A stretch of DNA of 52,064 nt from Pirellulaceae bacterium (GCA_016784735.1 JADHUC010000028.1:1-52064); one strand, 5' to 3'; counted from the stretch's first letter, positions 1-9,382 are shown. The notes: generated by a model not told the origin, from the sequence alone. Translations and numbers: made by a program.

Positions 1-1
1 A

Positions 2-115
2 CGATGCCGAATTCATTGGGCGTTCAACATCTCAGCGGCCCGAACCAAACTCGAACACCTATACCCTTTGATCGAGGATGCAACAGCGAACCGAAAAGCC
101 AGCTAGCAAATGACA
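2..115 (+). CDS. Possible 3' tail of an upstream gene (partial)
   Basis: The second forward frame is open from the window edge to a TAG at 113-115 and encodes about 37 residues including TKLEHLYPLIEDATAN. The composition resembles the end of a real protein, perhaps a transposase, but this is too short to assign. It stops 17 bp before an inverted-repeat element. It may be only a chance open frame. Confidence 0.25.
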
Positions 116-132
116 ATCGAAGATGGACGGAC

Positions 133-267
133 GACTAGTGCTTTGTCAATTCTAAAACGTGGGGTAAGCATCCTGCTTGCCAATGCCTCCACCTCGTTCA
201 TCGCAAGCTGGAAGCTTACGCCACGAGAACGCGGACCCTAAATCTGAGAATTGACAAAGCACTAGTC
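133..267. repeat. 135-bp MITE-like element with 21-bp perfect terminal inverted repeats
   Basis: Positions 133-153 (starting GACTAGTGCTTTGTC) are perfectly inverted at 247-267. Just inside, CGTGGGGTAAGC and GCTTACGCCACG form a second, nearly perfect inverted pair, so the whole element can fold into a long hairpin. It carries no gene. No clear target-site duplication was seen. The rest of 1-423 (268-423) holds only the upstream region of the next gene. Confidence 0.7.
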
Positions 268-423
268 TCCCAGCTCCCCGCTTTGCCCATCGGCCCCTTT
301 TGTTTCAAGACGAGAGGCTTGCGGCAGAGGCAGCCTCGGTTATGCTTTTTGGATTGGAGGGCCACTTCTGATCGTCTGGCGTGCGTTGGGAATTGAACGG
401 TCACGTTATCGAAAGGCGAAGCC

Positions 424-2832
424 ATGAAACGATGCACTCGGTCCTCGCTTGCCCCCCTCCTCGTGCTCTTGTCGGCATCCGGGGCTTTCGCTCAGACGGT
501 CAAGATGGTCCGAGTCGTGCTTCCCCAGCAGGCCAGTGCGGTGATTCGGAACATCGCCGGCGTGTTGGCCCGGCAAGTCGCCCAGCGATGCGACGCCAGT
601 GTCGTTGCCGACGGCGAGGCACCGCTGAAAGTGGAATTGGCGATTGCACCGGGAATCGGAACTGAAGGGTATCGGATCGAGGACCGGCCGGGCGGCGGGG
701 TGAAGATCATTGGCAACGACGCCCGCGGCTTGCTTTACGGCGTGGGAAAGCTGCTCCGCACCAGCCGCTACGACCGGGGTGGCTTCGACGCCGGGACTTG
801 GCGCGGCGCGTCGATTCCCGAGAAACCGGTCCGTGGCATCTATTTCGCCACGCATTTCCACAACTTCTACCATGACGCGCCAATCGACGAAGTCCAGCGG
901 TATGTCGAGGACGTGGGACTCTGGGGCCTGAACACGCTGATCGTCTGGTACGACATGCACCACTTCAATGGTTTCGACTCGCCCGAGGCGGTGGATTTCC
1001 GCATTCGCCTCAAGGCGATCTGCGGTGCGGCGCGCTGCGTCGGGCTCGACGTGGGCTTCGTCTGCGTGGCCAACGAAGGTTACGCGAACAGCCCTGAAGC
1101 GATCCGCGCCGACGTCAAGGGCATGCGCGGGGCGAAGTTCCCCACGGACATCTGCACCGCCAAAGCGGACGGCCGCCGCTACGTCTTGGACAACTTCGCT
1201 CAGCTTTACGACTGGGCCGCAGACCTTGAGCCGAAATGGGTCATGATCTGGCCCTACGACTCGGGCGGTTGCGGCTGCGCGCAGTGCCAGCCGTGGGGGC
1301 ACGGCGGTTACCTTCGTAGCGCTGAACCGCTGGCGAACCTGGCGCGGCGTAAATTCCCAGGTGCGAGGGTGATGCTCTCAACATGGTTCTTCGACGGCAA
1401 GGAATGGGCCGGACTGGCGCGGACGTTCGCCACCCGGCCCGACTGGGTCGACTACCTCCTGGTCGAACCGGCCTTCTCGCCCGGCACTCCCAACTCGCCC
1501 CCGGCACATCCCTCCCCGGCGAAACTTCCGCTGGTCGGCTTTCCTGAAATCAGCATGGTCGGCTGGCCGGTGTGGGGTGGATTCGGGGCCAACCCGCTGC
1601 CCACCCGCTACGAGCGCGAGTGGAAGGAGGCCAAAGCCCAATGGCAGGGAGGCTTCCCGTACTCCGAAGGCATCTTTGAGGACATCAATAAGGTCCTTTT
1701 CGCGAGCTTCTATTGGAAGGCCGACACGACCGCCGACGAGGCACTTAGGGAGTACATCGCCTTCGAGTACTCGCCGGAGGTGGTCGATCTGGTCCGGCCG
1801 GCCATCCGAATGCTGGAGAAGAATGTGCCAGGTCGGAAGGCCGGGCCGTGGTCGCTGAAGGCGCGCGACCTGATGGATCAAGCCGACACTCGGCTCACAC
1901 CGCGAGCGCGGAAGGCTTGGCGGTGGCGGATCCTCTTCTTGCGAGCCCACATCGATGCGCAGTTGTACCTCAACCGCGGAGTGATGCAGGGCCGGGTCCT
2001 CCACGATGCCTTCGAGGAGTTGACCGGCATCTACCACGCACAGGTCGCCGAGCCTGCCGTCAAGCCGCTGCAGGTTGATCCAACCGATCCGCCCGTGACC
2101 GTCCGCCCCTCGGATTTCCATGGGCCGGCGTTGCCTGAGGCGTATGGCCGAACCGTGTTGTCGTCCAAGCCGATGGGGTATTGGCGTATGGGCGACGTCG
2201 CGGGGGACGTGCTGAAGGACGCCTCGGGAAACGACGTCTCGGCCGCGTGCGAGGCCGGCGTGGAGTTTTCTCCGCCGCCCGGTCCCATGCCCGCCAATCC
2301 CGCAGCCGTCTTTTGGGGTGGGCGGATATCGGCGGCCGTCGGCCATCTGTCGGACGCGTACAGCGTCGAGTTGTGGGTTCGAAACGACCTGCCCCCAACT
2401 GCCCGCGCCATCACAGCGTACTTCTTCTCCCGGGGCGTGGACGGCCCGCAAGGGACGGCGGGCGGCGACAACCTGGGAATCGGCGGCACGCACCACTCCG
2501 AAAACCAAGGGAGGCTCTTTTTCTTCAATGGCACGAAATGCGACCAGATGCTGTCAGGCAGGACAGCCTTGAAGCCAGGGAAATGGCACCATGTGGTCCT
2601 CGTGCGCCAACGCCGGAGTATTTCCGTGTACCTCGATGGCGGCCGCAACCCTGAGATCTGCGGCGAAGCCGAGATTGGCTACCCCGCCGGCTGCGGACAA
2701 CTGTTTTTCGGCGGCCGCAACGACGGCTTCGCTTGCCTCGAAGGGAAGCTGGACGAAGTGAGTGTCTACAACCGCGCGCTGAGTGCCGACGAGATTGCCG
2801 CACACCATGCCGCGTCGCAGGCATCGAAGTAA
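424..2832 (+). CDS. Exported GH20/GH84-type glycoside hydrolase-like protein with C-terminal LamG domain
   Basis: An 802-residue protein with a signal peptide ending near SGAFA-QT (about residue 24). Residues 25-135 resemble the alpha/beta domain that precedes the barrel in GH20, GH84 and GH67 enzymes (GNDARGLLYGVGKLLR). It is followed by a TIM-barrel-like region (RGIYFATHFHNFYHDAP, NTLIVWYDMHHFNGF) and an all-helical part to about 570. Residues about 590-795 are a concanavalin-like LamG module (YSVELWVRNDL, KWHHVVLVRQRRSISVYLDGG, GKLDEVSVYNRALSADEI). A secreted or periplasmic glycan hydrolase, perhaps on N-acetylhexosamine or uronate linkages, is inferred; the catalytic residues could not be placed. 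A weak AAGG sits upstream of the ATG. It lies 13 bp before the esterase gene and is probably co-transcribed with it. Confidence 0.7.
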   Translation: MKRCTRSSLAPLLVLLSASGAFAQTVKMVRVVLPQQASAVIRNIAGVLARQVAQRCDASVVADGEAPLKVELAIAPGIGTEGYRIEDRPGGGVKIIGNDARGLLYGVGKLLRTSRYDRGGFDAGTWRGASIPEKPVRGIYFATHFHNFYHDAPIDEVQRYVEDVGLWGLNTLIVWYDMHHFNGFDSPEAVDFRIRLKAICGAARCVGLDVGFVCVANEGYANSPEAIRADVKGMRGAKFPTDICTAKADGRRYVLDNFAQLYDWAADLEPKWVMIWPYDSGGCGCAQCQPWGHGGYLRSAEPLANLARRKFPGARVMLSTWFFDGKEWAGLARTFATRPDWVDYLLVEPAFSPGTPNSPPAHPSPAKLPLVGFPEISMVGWPVWGGFGANPLPTRYEREWKEAKAQWQGGFPYSEGIFEDINKVLFASFYWKADTTADEALREYIAFEYSPEVVDLVRPAIRMLEKNVPGRKAGPWSLKARDLMDQADTRLTPRARKAWRWRILFLRAHIDAQLYLNRGVMQGRVLHDAFEELTGIYHAQVAEPAVKPLQVDPTDPPVTVRPSDFHGPALPEAYGRTVLSSKPMGYWRMGDVAGDVLKDASGNDVSAACEAGVEFSPPPGPMPANPAAVFWGGRISAAVGHLSDAYSVELWVRNDLPPTARAITAYFFSRGVDGPQGTAGGDNLGIGGTHHSENQGRLFFFNGTKCDQMLSGRTALKPGKWHHVVLVRQRRSISVYLDGGRNPEICGEAEIGYPAGCGQLFFGGRNDGFACLEGKLDEVSVYNRALSADEIAAHHAASQASK

Positions 2833-2845
2833 TTGGAGGCTCGTG

Positions 2846-3925
2846 ATGAAACGTTTTTCCGGTTCTGTCGTGCTTGTCTGCGTTGTTGCAGTCGGCGCGT
2901 ACGCCATCGACGACACCCAGCCACAACCGAAGGCGACGGTTCAACAAGACTCCACGGCGATCCCCAAGAGGGGCAACGGCGGCATTCCGCCCCGTTCGGG
3001 AGCTCCGGAGGACAAGCAGCGGGCGGTCTCGCGGGAAAGCGTCGAGTACCTGAAAGGTTTACGCAAGAACACGCCATTCGGCACAAAGGGCTTCGACTTG
3101 GCGGCGTTGCGTGCGGGCATGGGATCGCGCCGGGAACCCACCATCAAAGGCATCAAGTTCATTCGCGTGAAGATTGGAGATATTCCCTGTGAATGGGTGC
3201 TGGCGCCCGGCGCGGACCCCGATCTTCGGCTGCTGTATCTGCACGGCGGCGGCTTTGTCTCAGGGTCGGGCGGATTCTATCTCACGCTGGCGGCTCACCT
3301 CTCGGCGGCGGCCAAGTGTGCCGTGCTCTTACCCGACTACCGGCTGGCGCCGGAGCACCGTTTCCCCGCCGGGCTTGAAGATTGTATCTGCGCTCACCAG
3401 TGGCTGATCGCGAACGGGCCGGCCGGCCCCGCACCCTCCCAAGCCACATTCATTGCCGGCGATTCGGCCGGCGGCAACCTGACTCTGGCGACTCTGCTGG
3501 CGCTGCGCGACCGCCGCCGACCGCTCCCGGCGGGGGGAATCGCCCTCTCGCCAGCCACCGATTGGACGCTGGCGAGCGAATCCTTGCGGACCGCCGACGA
3601 TCCTATCATCAGTGCGAGCACGATGCCCGTGTTCCGGGATCACTATCTGGGGAAGACAGATCCCCGCAACCCGCTGGCCTCGCCCGTATTTGGCAACTAC
3701 CGCGGCATTCCGCCGCTGCTGATTCAGGTCGGGGAACACGAGATGCTCCGCGACGACAGCGTTCGGGTGGCGAAGAAGGCTCGTTCAGACGGAATCCCAG
3801 TGAAGCTCGAAATCTGGCCGGGCATGTTCCATGTGTTCCAGTCCCACGAGCCGTTGCTTCCTGAGGGCCAAGAAGCCATCGATCATGTTGCCGACTTTAT
3901 GCGCTCTTCGTTGCCCCGACGATAA
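2846..3925 (+). CDS. Exported alpha/beta-hydrolase fold-3 esterase (hormone-sensitive lipase family)
   Basis: The 359-residue reading starts at the ATG behind GGAGG (2835-2839). A longer open frame begins inside the preceding gene but lacks this ribosome site. Residues 1-21 form a signal peptide. The oxyanion-hole motif HGGG is at 133-136, the nucleophile elbow GDSAGG puts the catalytic Ser at 207, an acidic residue lies in LRDDS (303/304) and the catalytic His is in GMFHV (329). This is the full HSL-family triad. It should hydrolyse short acyl or acetyl esters outside the cytoplasm. Its position directly behind a glycoside hydrolase suggests deacylation of a decorated polysaccharide, which is inference. 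Confidence 0.85.
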   Translation: MKRFSGSVVLVCVVAVGAYAIDDTQPQPKATVQQDSTAIPKRGNGGIPPRSGAPEDKQRAVSRESVEYLKGLRKNTPFGTKGFDLAALRAGMGSRREPTIKGIKFIRVKIGDIPCEWVLAPGADPDLRLLYLHGGGFVSGSGGFYLTLAAHLSAAAKCAVLLPDYRLAPEHRFPAGLEDCICAHQWLIANGPAGPAPSQATFIAGDSAGGNLTLATLLALRDRRRPLPAGGIALSPATDWTLASESLRTADDPIISASTMPVFRDHYLGKTDPRNPLASPVFGNYRGIPPLLIQVGEHEMLRDDSVRVAKKARSDGIPVKLEIWPGMFHVFQSHEPLLPEGQEAIDHVADFMRSSLPRR

Positions 3926-3972
3926 GTATCATGAGCTGGAAAGCCTCGACGACGACAACGCTGCATTTTTCT

Positions 3973-4123
3973 TTGGTAAGATGGCCTTCCAAGGCCGTCT
4001 ATTACGGCATGAAGCAACGATTGGCGTGGTGCAGCGAGATCTCATCTGATGTGAAATCTGGCGAGGAGGCCCAAAGCGGCATTTCGCACGGGAAAAGACG
4101 GCCTTGGAAGGCCATCTTACTGT
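3973..4123. repeat. MITE-like element with 25-bp perfect inverted repeats and 8-bp direct repeats
   Basis: Positions 3976-4000 (GTAAGATGGCCTTCC...) are exactly inverted at 4096-4120. The arms contain the interrupted palindrome GGCCTT-CC-AAGGCC. Just outside, ATTTTTCT occurs at 3965-3972 and again at 4124-4131, as a target-site duplication would. The 95-bp interior has no convincing gene. The element sits between the esterase and sialidase genes and may contribute termination or spacing. Confidence 0.75.
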
Positions 4124-4208
4124 ATTTTTCTGCAAAGTTGGGATTCAGTTACGTATCAATGGGCTGCACGCCAGCAGCAGTGAAAAGCCAACTTCGAGGA
4201 GATCGATG

Positions 4209-5414
4209 ATGTCAGAACAGCCAACCTCACGCCGCCAGTTTCTGAGACAGTCGGCAATCGCGACGTCGGCTGCAGCCCTGGTCTGCAGTCCACTCGACAA
4301 GCAGGCTTCGGTGAAGGCCGCGGAAGTCGATCGATCCATCACGGTTAAGACGGCGCCCGGCGTCCGGCAGGTCGACGTCCTGTTCGACCCGGCGAACTAC
4401 ACGGCCTTCCCGCACGTCGTGCGGCTCGATGGAGACGAGTTGCTCATGGCATTCCGCCAGGCACCCAGCCAGGAGCGAGTCCGCCACACACATCCGCGCA
4501 GCGTGATCACGGTCATTCGTTCCTACGACCGGGGCGAGACCTGGGATGTCGAGAATGCAGGTCAACTTGCCGCAGGAGGAGGCCAGGAGTTTGCACCCAT
4601 CTACCTCGGTGACGGACTTGTTGGCGGGCTGCTGGCCATGCACGAAGTTGTCCCGGTCAAGGAGGGGGAACGAGCCTCGATTCCACACAGGCACAAAAAC
4701 GAATACCCGTACCGCAATGTTGGCGGATTCTGGTGCTGGAGCGACAACTCCGGTCTCACATGGCCGCTCCACCACAACGTGCTGTTCGCGCCGAAGCTGC
4801 AGACATGCTCGACCGCCATTAAACTCGGCGCGGGGACATTGCTGGCCCCCTGCTATGGCAATATCGAGCAGGGGCTAACGGGCGTCTCTTCCAACGTCGT
4901 GTATCGATCCGATGACAGCGGCAGGACGTGGTCGGCTCCCACAGTGTTGGCCAGAGGAACCACGAACACGCGAGACTACTACGAGCCGGTCATCCTTGAA
5001 GTGGAGGACGGGCATCTGCTGGCCATGCATCGTGTTGGTCGATGCAAGGACGGTCGGCACGGTTTGTTTTGGCGAAACGAATCTCGCGACGGTGGGAAAA
5101 CCTGGACGGAGCCCGCCGAGACAAACATCACTTCCGGTGCGTGTCCACGTCTGCTTAAGGTGTCCGATGGCCGCCTTCTGTTGACGTACGGCCGACGTTA
5201 CGTACCTTACGGCCTGTACGCAAGGTTGAGCAATGATGGAGGAAAGAGCTGGAGCGACACGTCATGGGTGCTGCGAGCCGCACCGAACAGCAATCAGGGC
5301 TACAGTTCGTCCATTGAGATTGAACCCGGCCGAATTCTCACGGCGTGCTATGCACAGAACAGCGATGGTGTGACTGGCATCACGGGTACGTTCTGGAGTC
5401 TTCCGTCGAGATGA
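4209..5414 (+). CDS. Tat-exported sialidase-like (BNR/Asp-box) protein
   Basis: Start choice: GAGGAG at 4196-4201 is best spaced to the second of two in-frame ATGs (4206, 4209), giving 401 residues. The N-terminus carries a twin-arginine signal, SRRQFLRQSAIATSAAA. Five Asp-boxes mark a six-bladed beta-propeller: SYDRGETW (105), SDNSGLTW (178), SDDSGRTW (234), SRDGGKTW (292) and SNDGGKSW (341). The N-terminal FRQAP (about 82) occupies the place of the FRIP motif of GH33 sialidases. An exo-sialidase or another glycosidase of this fold acting outside the cytoplasm is likely. Many planctomycete relatives are called sialidase without proof of substrate, so the exact reaction is uncertain. Confidence 0.75.
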   Translation: MSEQPTSRRQFLRQSAIATSAAALVCSPLDKQASVKAAEVDRSITVKTAPGVRQVDVLFDPANYTAFPHVVRLDGDELLMAFRQAPSQERVRHTHPRSVITVIRSYDRGETWDVENAGQLAAGGGQEFAPIYLGDGLVGGLLAMHEVVPVKEGERASIPHRHKNEYPYRNVGGFWCWSDNSGLTWPLHHNVLFAPKLQTCSTAIKLGAGTLLAPCYGNIEQGLTGVSSNVVYRSDDSGRTWSAPTVLARGTTNTRDYYEPVILEVEDGHLLAMHRVGRCKDGRHGLFWRNESRDGGKTWTEPAETNITSGACPRLLKVSDGRLLLTYGRRYVPYGLYARLSNDGGKSWSDTSWVLRAAPNSNQGYSSSIEIEPGRILTACYAQNSDGVTGITGTFWSLPSR

Positions 5415-5507
5415 TCCACATAGCCGATTTGACCGTTCGCAAGACGTTCGCTGCCGACCGACTTTTCATTCAGCCGCCATTGAACAAGGCCAACATCCAA
5501 ATTGGGT

Positions 5508-6821
5508 TCATGGAAGTGTTACATCCCATACTTTCGCTCGGCGCGCCCTGCCTTCTGGTCCCTCGACTTTGAGCGTCACGATGAATTCACCCGCTTTCTC
5601 ATAGCGGTGGATGGGATGGCGTTCACTGGAGGTTTTGCCGTCGCCGAAATCCCATTGCCATGAGGTAATCTCTCCGTATGAACGATCGCGAAAAGCAACA
5701 ACGCGATCCTTCCGACTGACGACCGTGAAAGACCAATCGGCTTCGACAGGCTTGCGGAGGCTCTTCTCGATCGGCATCAAGCGGAACGCCACCAAATCCG
5801 ACGCGTCGCCGTACATCGTCGTCTTGTGCGAGAGGTTCCAGAAGCCACCGTATCGTTCGGCATTCTCGTCGTCGTAGTCGAGAACCGCCCATGACATGCC
5901 GATCACTTTGTCCTCTTCAAGCCTCGTCTGAACCGAGCGAGAGCGGTCGGGTGGCGCGTAGTCAAAGGGCGTGACGAAAAACTCAAGCACAAGCTTGCCG
6001 CTTTCGCCGTGCTTGAAGTTGTACTTGTACGCCGCGTTGGCAAAGGGCAACTCTTTGATCCACGGCTGCGAGCCCCACACCATCGCCCAGTCCTTGCCGT
6101 CGGCAGGCGTGAAGATGTGATAGTTCTGCGCGTGGACGCCGTGAAACAGAAAATGTGTGTCCAGCTTGTCGCGCAGCTTCTTGTTGAGATGCCTTTGGCG
6201 GGTCAATGGTCCGCCCGACAGATCGCCGTCAATGACGACCTCGAAGATATCGTTGTGCAGATCCGCGCGGGCAAAGTCCCAGTAGTTGTCGCTGGCTTCG
6301 TATAGAAAATAGAGATGGTTCTGCCCCTTCACCCAGCCGACTTTCACCTTCACGTCCAGGTTCGCCGGGTCGAGCTGGTCGCCAATCCCAATCACCGTCT
6401 CACGCAGTTGATCCATGCCGATCGAGTACGAATCCGGAACGAGAGACCAATCATCCGAGTTACCATCAATCCTCGGTATCCTGTCGGCGGGAAACTGAAA
6501 GATCCTGAATTCGACATCGAGCCGAGCGAGACCAGGCCGTTCGAGATTGACCGGTGCCGGCTTGTCTTGAGCTGACACACCCGGCAATACAAGGCTCACA
6601 ATGAGTGCCCACAGAAACAATGAACTCAGGACAGTTGTGAGAAGTGAATGTGCACTGGCCGAACCAGACTGCGTGCGGCAGCCCGAATTCCTGCAAACGA
6701 CAGCCTGATCGCGAACGGGTGCGAAGCGAAACGACTGCCGCGGAGTTAACTGAATTGGACTTTGCACCGGGATTCTCCGTTGATGAGGCACTTGGACCTG
6801 CGTCTCTTCATCATGGAGCAT
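5508..6821 (-). CDS. Exported carbohydrate-binding (CBM9/DOMON-like) protein with C-terminal PKD domain
   Basis: Up to 437 residues. A hydrophobic export segment, SLLTTVLSSLFLWALIVSLV ending PGVSA-QD, is preceded in the only ATG-initiated reading by about 60 polar residues, unusual for a signal peptide. No ATG or GTG lies closer, so the true start is uncertain. Residues about 110-340 look like a beta-sandwich sugar-binding module (RIDGNSDDWS, NHLYFLYEASDNYWD, DIFEVVIDGD). Residues about 360-430 form a PKD domain with the hallmark WDFGDG. No catalytic motif was seen. It is probably an extracellular adhesion or substrate-docking protein. It is convergent with the sialidase gene. Confidence 0.65.
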   Translation of the reverse strand: MLHDEETQVQVPHQRRIPVQSPIQLTPRQSFRFAPVRDQAVVCRNSGCRTQSGSASAHSLLTTVLSSLFLWALIVSLVLPGVSAQDKPAPVNLERPGLARLDVEFRIFQFPADRIPRIDGNSDDWSLVPDSYSIGMDQLRETVIGIGDQLDPANLDVKVKVGWVKGQNHLYFLYEASDNYWDFARADLHNDIFEVVIDGDLSGGPLTRQRHLNKKLRDKLDTHFLFHGVHAQNYHIFTPADGKDWAMVWGSQPWIKELPFANAAYKYNFKHGESGKLVLEFFVTPFDYAPPDRSRSVQTRLEEDKVIGMSWAVLDYDDENAERYGGFWNLSHKTTMYGDASDLVAFRLMPIEKSLRKPVEADWSFTVVSRKDRVVAFRDRSYGEITSWQWDFGDGKTSSERHPIHRYEKAGEFIVTLKVEGPEGRARRAKVWDVTLP

Positions 6822-6960
6822 CTACCGGTGCGAATCGAATTGCAAGTGTGCATCATCGAGATTCGCTCCAAAACTATGCTCTCGCCGGCGGGATGATTGT
6901 CGCATCTACTGACGGCGTTTATTAGGATGCGGGCTTCGCGATCCGCACGCGTGCTGCTTG

Positions 6961-6970
6961 AAGGAGGTGA
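6961..6970 (+). promoter_or_regulatory. Perfect Shine-Dalgarno sequence that fixes a TTG start
   Basis: AAGGAGGTGA is fully complementary to the 16S rRNA tail. Its core is 6 nt before TTG at 6974, and no ATG follows for a long way in the frame. It therefore decides the start of the permease gene. Confidence 0.8.
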
Positions 6971-6973
6971 TCA

Positions 6974-8380
6974 TTGAGCGACGACCGTCAGCCGGAAACA
7001 TCCGTCGAGGACGTCTCGAACGAGCCGAATCGGCCTCAAATCGCCGAGACGGAAGCGGCCGTGCAGGTGCAACTCGACGATCGATCTCAGCGACGTAACG
7101 TGTTTCTCTATGTCTTGAAGTGGTGCCTCGTGTATCTAGCGGCACCTGTTTTGTACGTAGGTTTTGTGCAGGCCGGTCTCTGTAAGAGGCTGGGGGCGTC
7201 GGACTTCGTTGCGAACCTGCCCAGCTCCGCGTACCTGCTGCTGGCGGCCTTCCCCATCATCATGGCCTGGGCAGTTCCCCAGGTTCGCTATCTCAAACGC
7301 GTCATGACGATTGGGTACGTCATTACCGGTGCGATGGGTGCGATCACGGCGGCTGTCCTGTGGCTGCCGGTGCCCAACTGGCTCCGCATCGCGGTCGTCA
7401 TCGGGCACGCGGCGATCGTCGCCTGCAGTTCGGGTACCGCCTGGGCGTTCGAATGGGAGCTACTCGGCCGTGGCGTCTCCGAGTCCCGCCGCGGTACGCT
7501 GTTTGCGATCACTTTCAGCGTTGGGCCGTTGTGCGCGGTCGTTGGCTCGCTGGGGGCACAGTTGGTCATCGCTGGCGAGATCTTCGGCTGGACGCCTTCG
7601 TTCTGGCGCGAGATCCCTTATCCAGTCAACTACACCGTCTTGTACGGGGCCACGTTGCCGCTGATGTTTCTGGCCGCCTTTCTTGTCAACAGCTACGTGG
7701 TTCCGCGGCCGGCGGTTGAAGTCCAGCGACAGCCGTTCGTGCAAGGAGTATTTGGCGGGTTCGGCCGACTTGTCAGTTACCGGCTTATCTTGATCGCGTG
7801 CCTCGCGTATCTGCTGATCTATAGCGGCACGATGATCCAGAACAACATGGTGCTCTTTACGCGCGAAGCGGTCGGGTTAGCCGAAGATACGTTCGTTGGA
7901 TACCAGCTTGCAATTCGTTTTGGATGCAAAGTGTTCGCCGGGCTGATGCTCGGATGGCTTCTGAAGCGTACCAATCCGCGCATGAACCTGTATATGACAG
8001 CGCTGTTGGTGATCTGCGGCGTGGTTTGGATTCTTATCGCTCCGCTCTTCGGTGTGGGCCTCATATTTCTGATCGCGTTTGGGCTCAACGGCGCCGGGGA
8101 ACTCATGGGCTTCTACTACCCGTACTACGTGCTCTGCCTGTCTCCGAAGTCACAGATGCGCCGCAACATGGCCTTTGTGATGCTCCTGTCAGCACCCGTT
8201 GGATTAGCCCCCGCACTGTACGGCGCCATTTCCGACACGTGGAATCTGACGGCGAGCTTCTGGGTGGCGTTGGTCGTGATGGTCGTTGGTGTGATCCTCG
8301 TGGTCGCGATGCTCCCGGCCCGACCACGACCTCGCGCCGAGGACCTGGAGCCAGCCGATCTTGAGCAAAAAGACTCTTGA
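6974..8380 (+). CDS. Major facilitator superfamily permease
   Basis: A 468-residue protein starting at TTG behind a perfect Shine-Dalgarno. About 45 hydrophilic N-terminal residues precede roughly twelve membrane segments (e.g. WCLVYLAAPVLYVGFVQAGL, MLGWLLKRTNPRMN between segments, VALVVMVVGVILVVAMLPA near the C-terminus). Length and layout fit an MFS carrier in the inner membrane. Its position between exported glycan-active proteins suggests uptake of a sugar or degradation product, but the substrate cannot be read from the sequence. The tail RPRPRAEDLEPADLEQKDS is cytoplasmic. Its stop is 15 bp from the end of the convergent pseudogene. Confidence 0.8.
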   Translation: MSDDRQPETSVEDVSNEPNRPQIAETEAAVQVQLDDRSQRRNVFLYVLKWCLVYLAAPVLYVGFVQAGLCKRLGASDFVANLPSSAYLLLAAFPIIMAWAVPQVRYLKRVMTIGYVITGAMGAITAAVLWLPVPNWLRIAVVIGHAAIVACSSGTAWAFEWELLGRGVSESRRGTLFAITFSVGPLCAVVGSLGAQLVIAGEIFGWTPSFWREIPYPVNYTVLYGATLPLMFLAAFLVNSYVVPRPAVEVQRQPFVQGVFGGFGRLVSYRLILIACLAYLLIYSGTMIQNNMVLFTREAVGLAEDTFVGYQLAIRFGCKVFAGLMLGWLLKRTNPRMNLYMTALLVICGVVWILIAPLFGVGLIFLIAFGLNGAGELMGFYYPYYVLCLSPKSQMRRNMAFVMLLSAPVGLAPALYGAISDTWNLTASFWVALVVMVVGVILVVAMLPARPRPRAEDLEPADLEQKDS

Positions 8381-8394
8381 TCCAAGCCACGCCG

Positions 8395-9100
8395 CTAACT
8401 CGGAAACTCGATGCGCACTTCGTCAAGCATCACATAGCCCTCCGGCAGCCGGGAACGCCACACGGGATAGTCCCGTTCCGGTCGTGTCGGCTCCCCAGAC
8501 ACGTCCATTGCTGCTCGTCCGGCACGCAGACAACGGTCTGTTCCGACCAATCGGATGTCATTTCGAATGTCTGACCGGTCAGCAACCAACCGGTGCAAAC
8601 GCCGTCGTGGACACCCTGGCAGAGGAAGTGCAACTGGGCGCCGCGCGCACGAAGTTCGCCCTTCAAACGCAAGGTAATCTGTGCGCTGGTGAAGTCGGTT
8701 CCGAACCCACCCGCGATGTAGCGGTTCGGACCGGCAATTTCCCGCTGGTGCTCGCCTGCAGCGCCGCTCGTAAACAACATATAGAGCAGGTGCATGTAAC
8801 CTGCGCCGGGTGGGGCGTGGTTGTAGTCGATCCACCAGGGACTTCGCGACATCGCGCAGCTATCGCGGATCTCTAACGGCTTCGGCCCCTGCGAGTTGCT
8901 GATCCAGCCAAACCAGCCACCAGGATCTTCGTCAAAGGTCTCCACATAAGTTCGCAACTTCTCGACCCTCCGATTGAACCCTATCGCGCTGATAACCATG
9001 GATGCAGACGTATTTTGTCAGATACTCGGCCAGCGCATGCCGCAGTCGATGCCGCCGTGAATAAGACCAACAGGGTGGTGAACGTAATGGAGCGTTTCAT
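8395..9100 (-). pseudogene. Frameshifted secreted beta-sandwich-like protein
   Basis: Three pieces in three different frames read as one protein. From ATG 9100 a signal peptide, MKRSITFTTLLVLFTAASTA, runs into a TAG near 8983. The domain (VETFDEDPGGWFGW, GAGYMHLLYML, GTDFTSAQITLRLKG, GWLLTGQTFEMTSDWSEQTV) is open in a second frame from about 8999. The expected end, DYPVWRSRLPEGYVMLDEVR, appears in the third frame from about 8490 to the TAG at 8395-8397. Two indels are needed, so the gene is either dead or affected by assembly error. The family is not recognised; it looks like a secreted jelly-roll domain. It lies downstream of the long minus-strand cluster. Confidence 0.6.
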
Positions 9101-9382
9101 GGCGGGACTCCCGTTCGGACAGTGGCGGAACCATACGACGCGCAGCTTGCCGGATTATGCCCCTCGCACAGTCGGCTGTCCAGCTAAGCTGCGGCCTAGT
9201 GCACGGGACCGGGTACGAACTGGCTGCCAGCCGGTGTTTCGGCGTCGAGATCTCCGTCAAAATGATACGCCCAGGAACGGGCCGTCTGCGACGCTGGAAC
9301 ATCCCATCCGTGATTGGTCTGCGTCGATATGTGGCCCTTCCGACTATTCGAGGATAACGATGAGACCAACTCGACCTCTTGG

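Noticed and set aside
406..2832. Long minus-strand open frames opposite the LamG hydrolase gene
   Set aside because: They mirror a strongly coding plus-strand gene with signal peptide and domains; their products are Arg/Pro-rich without any motif.
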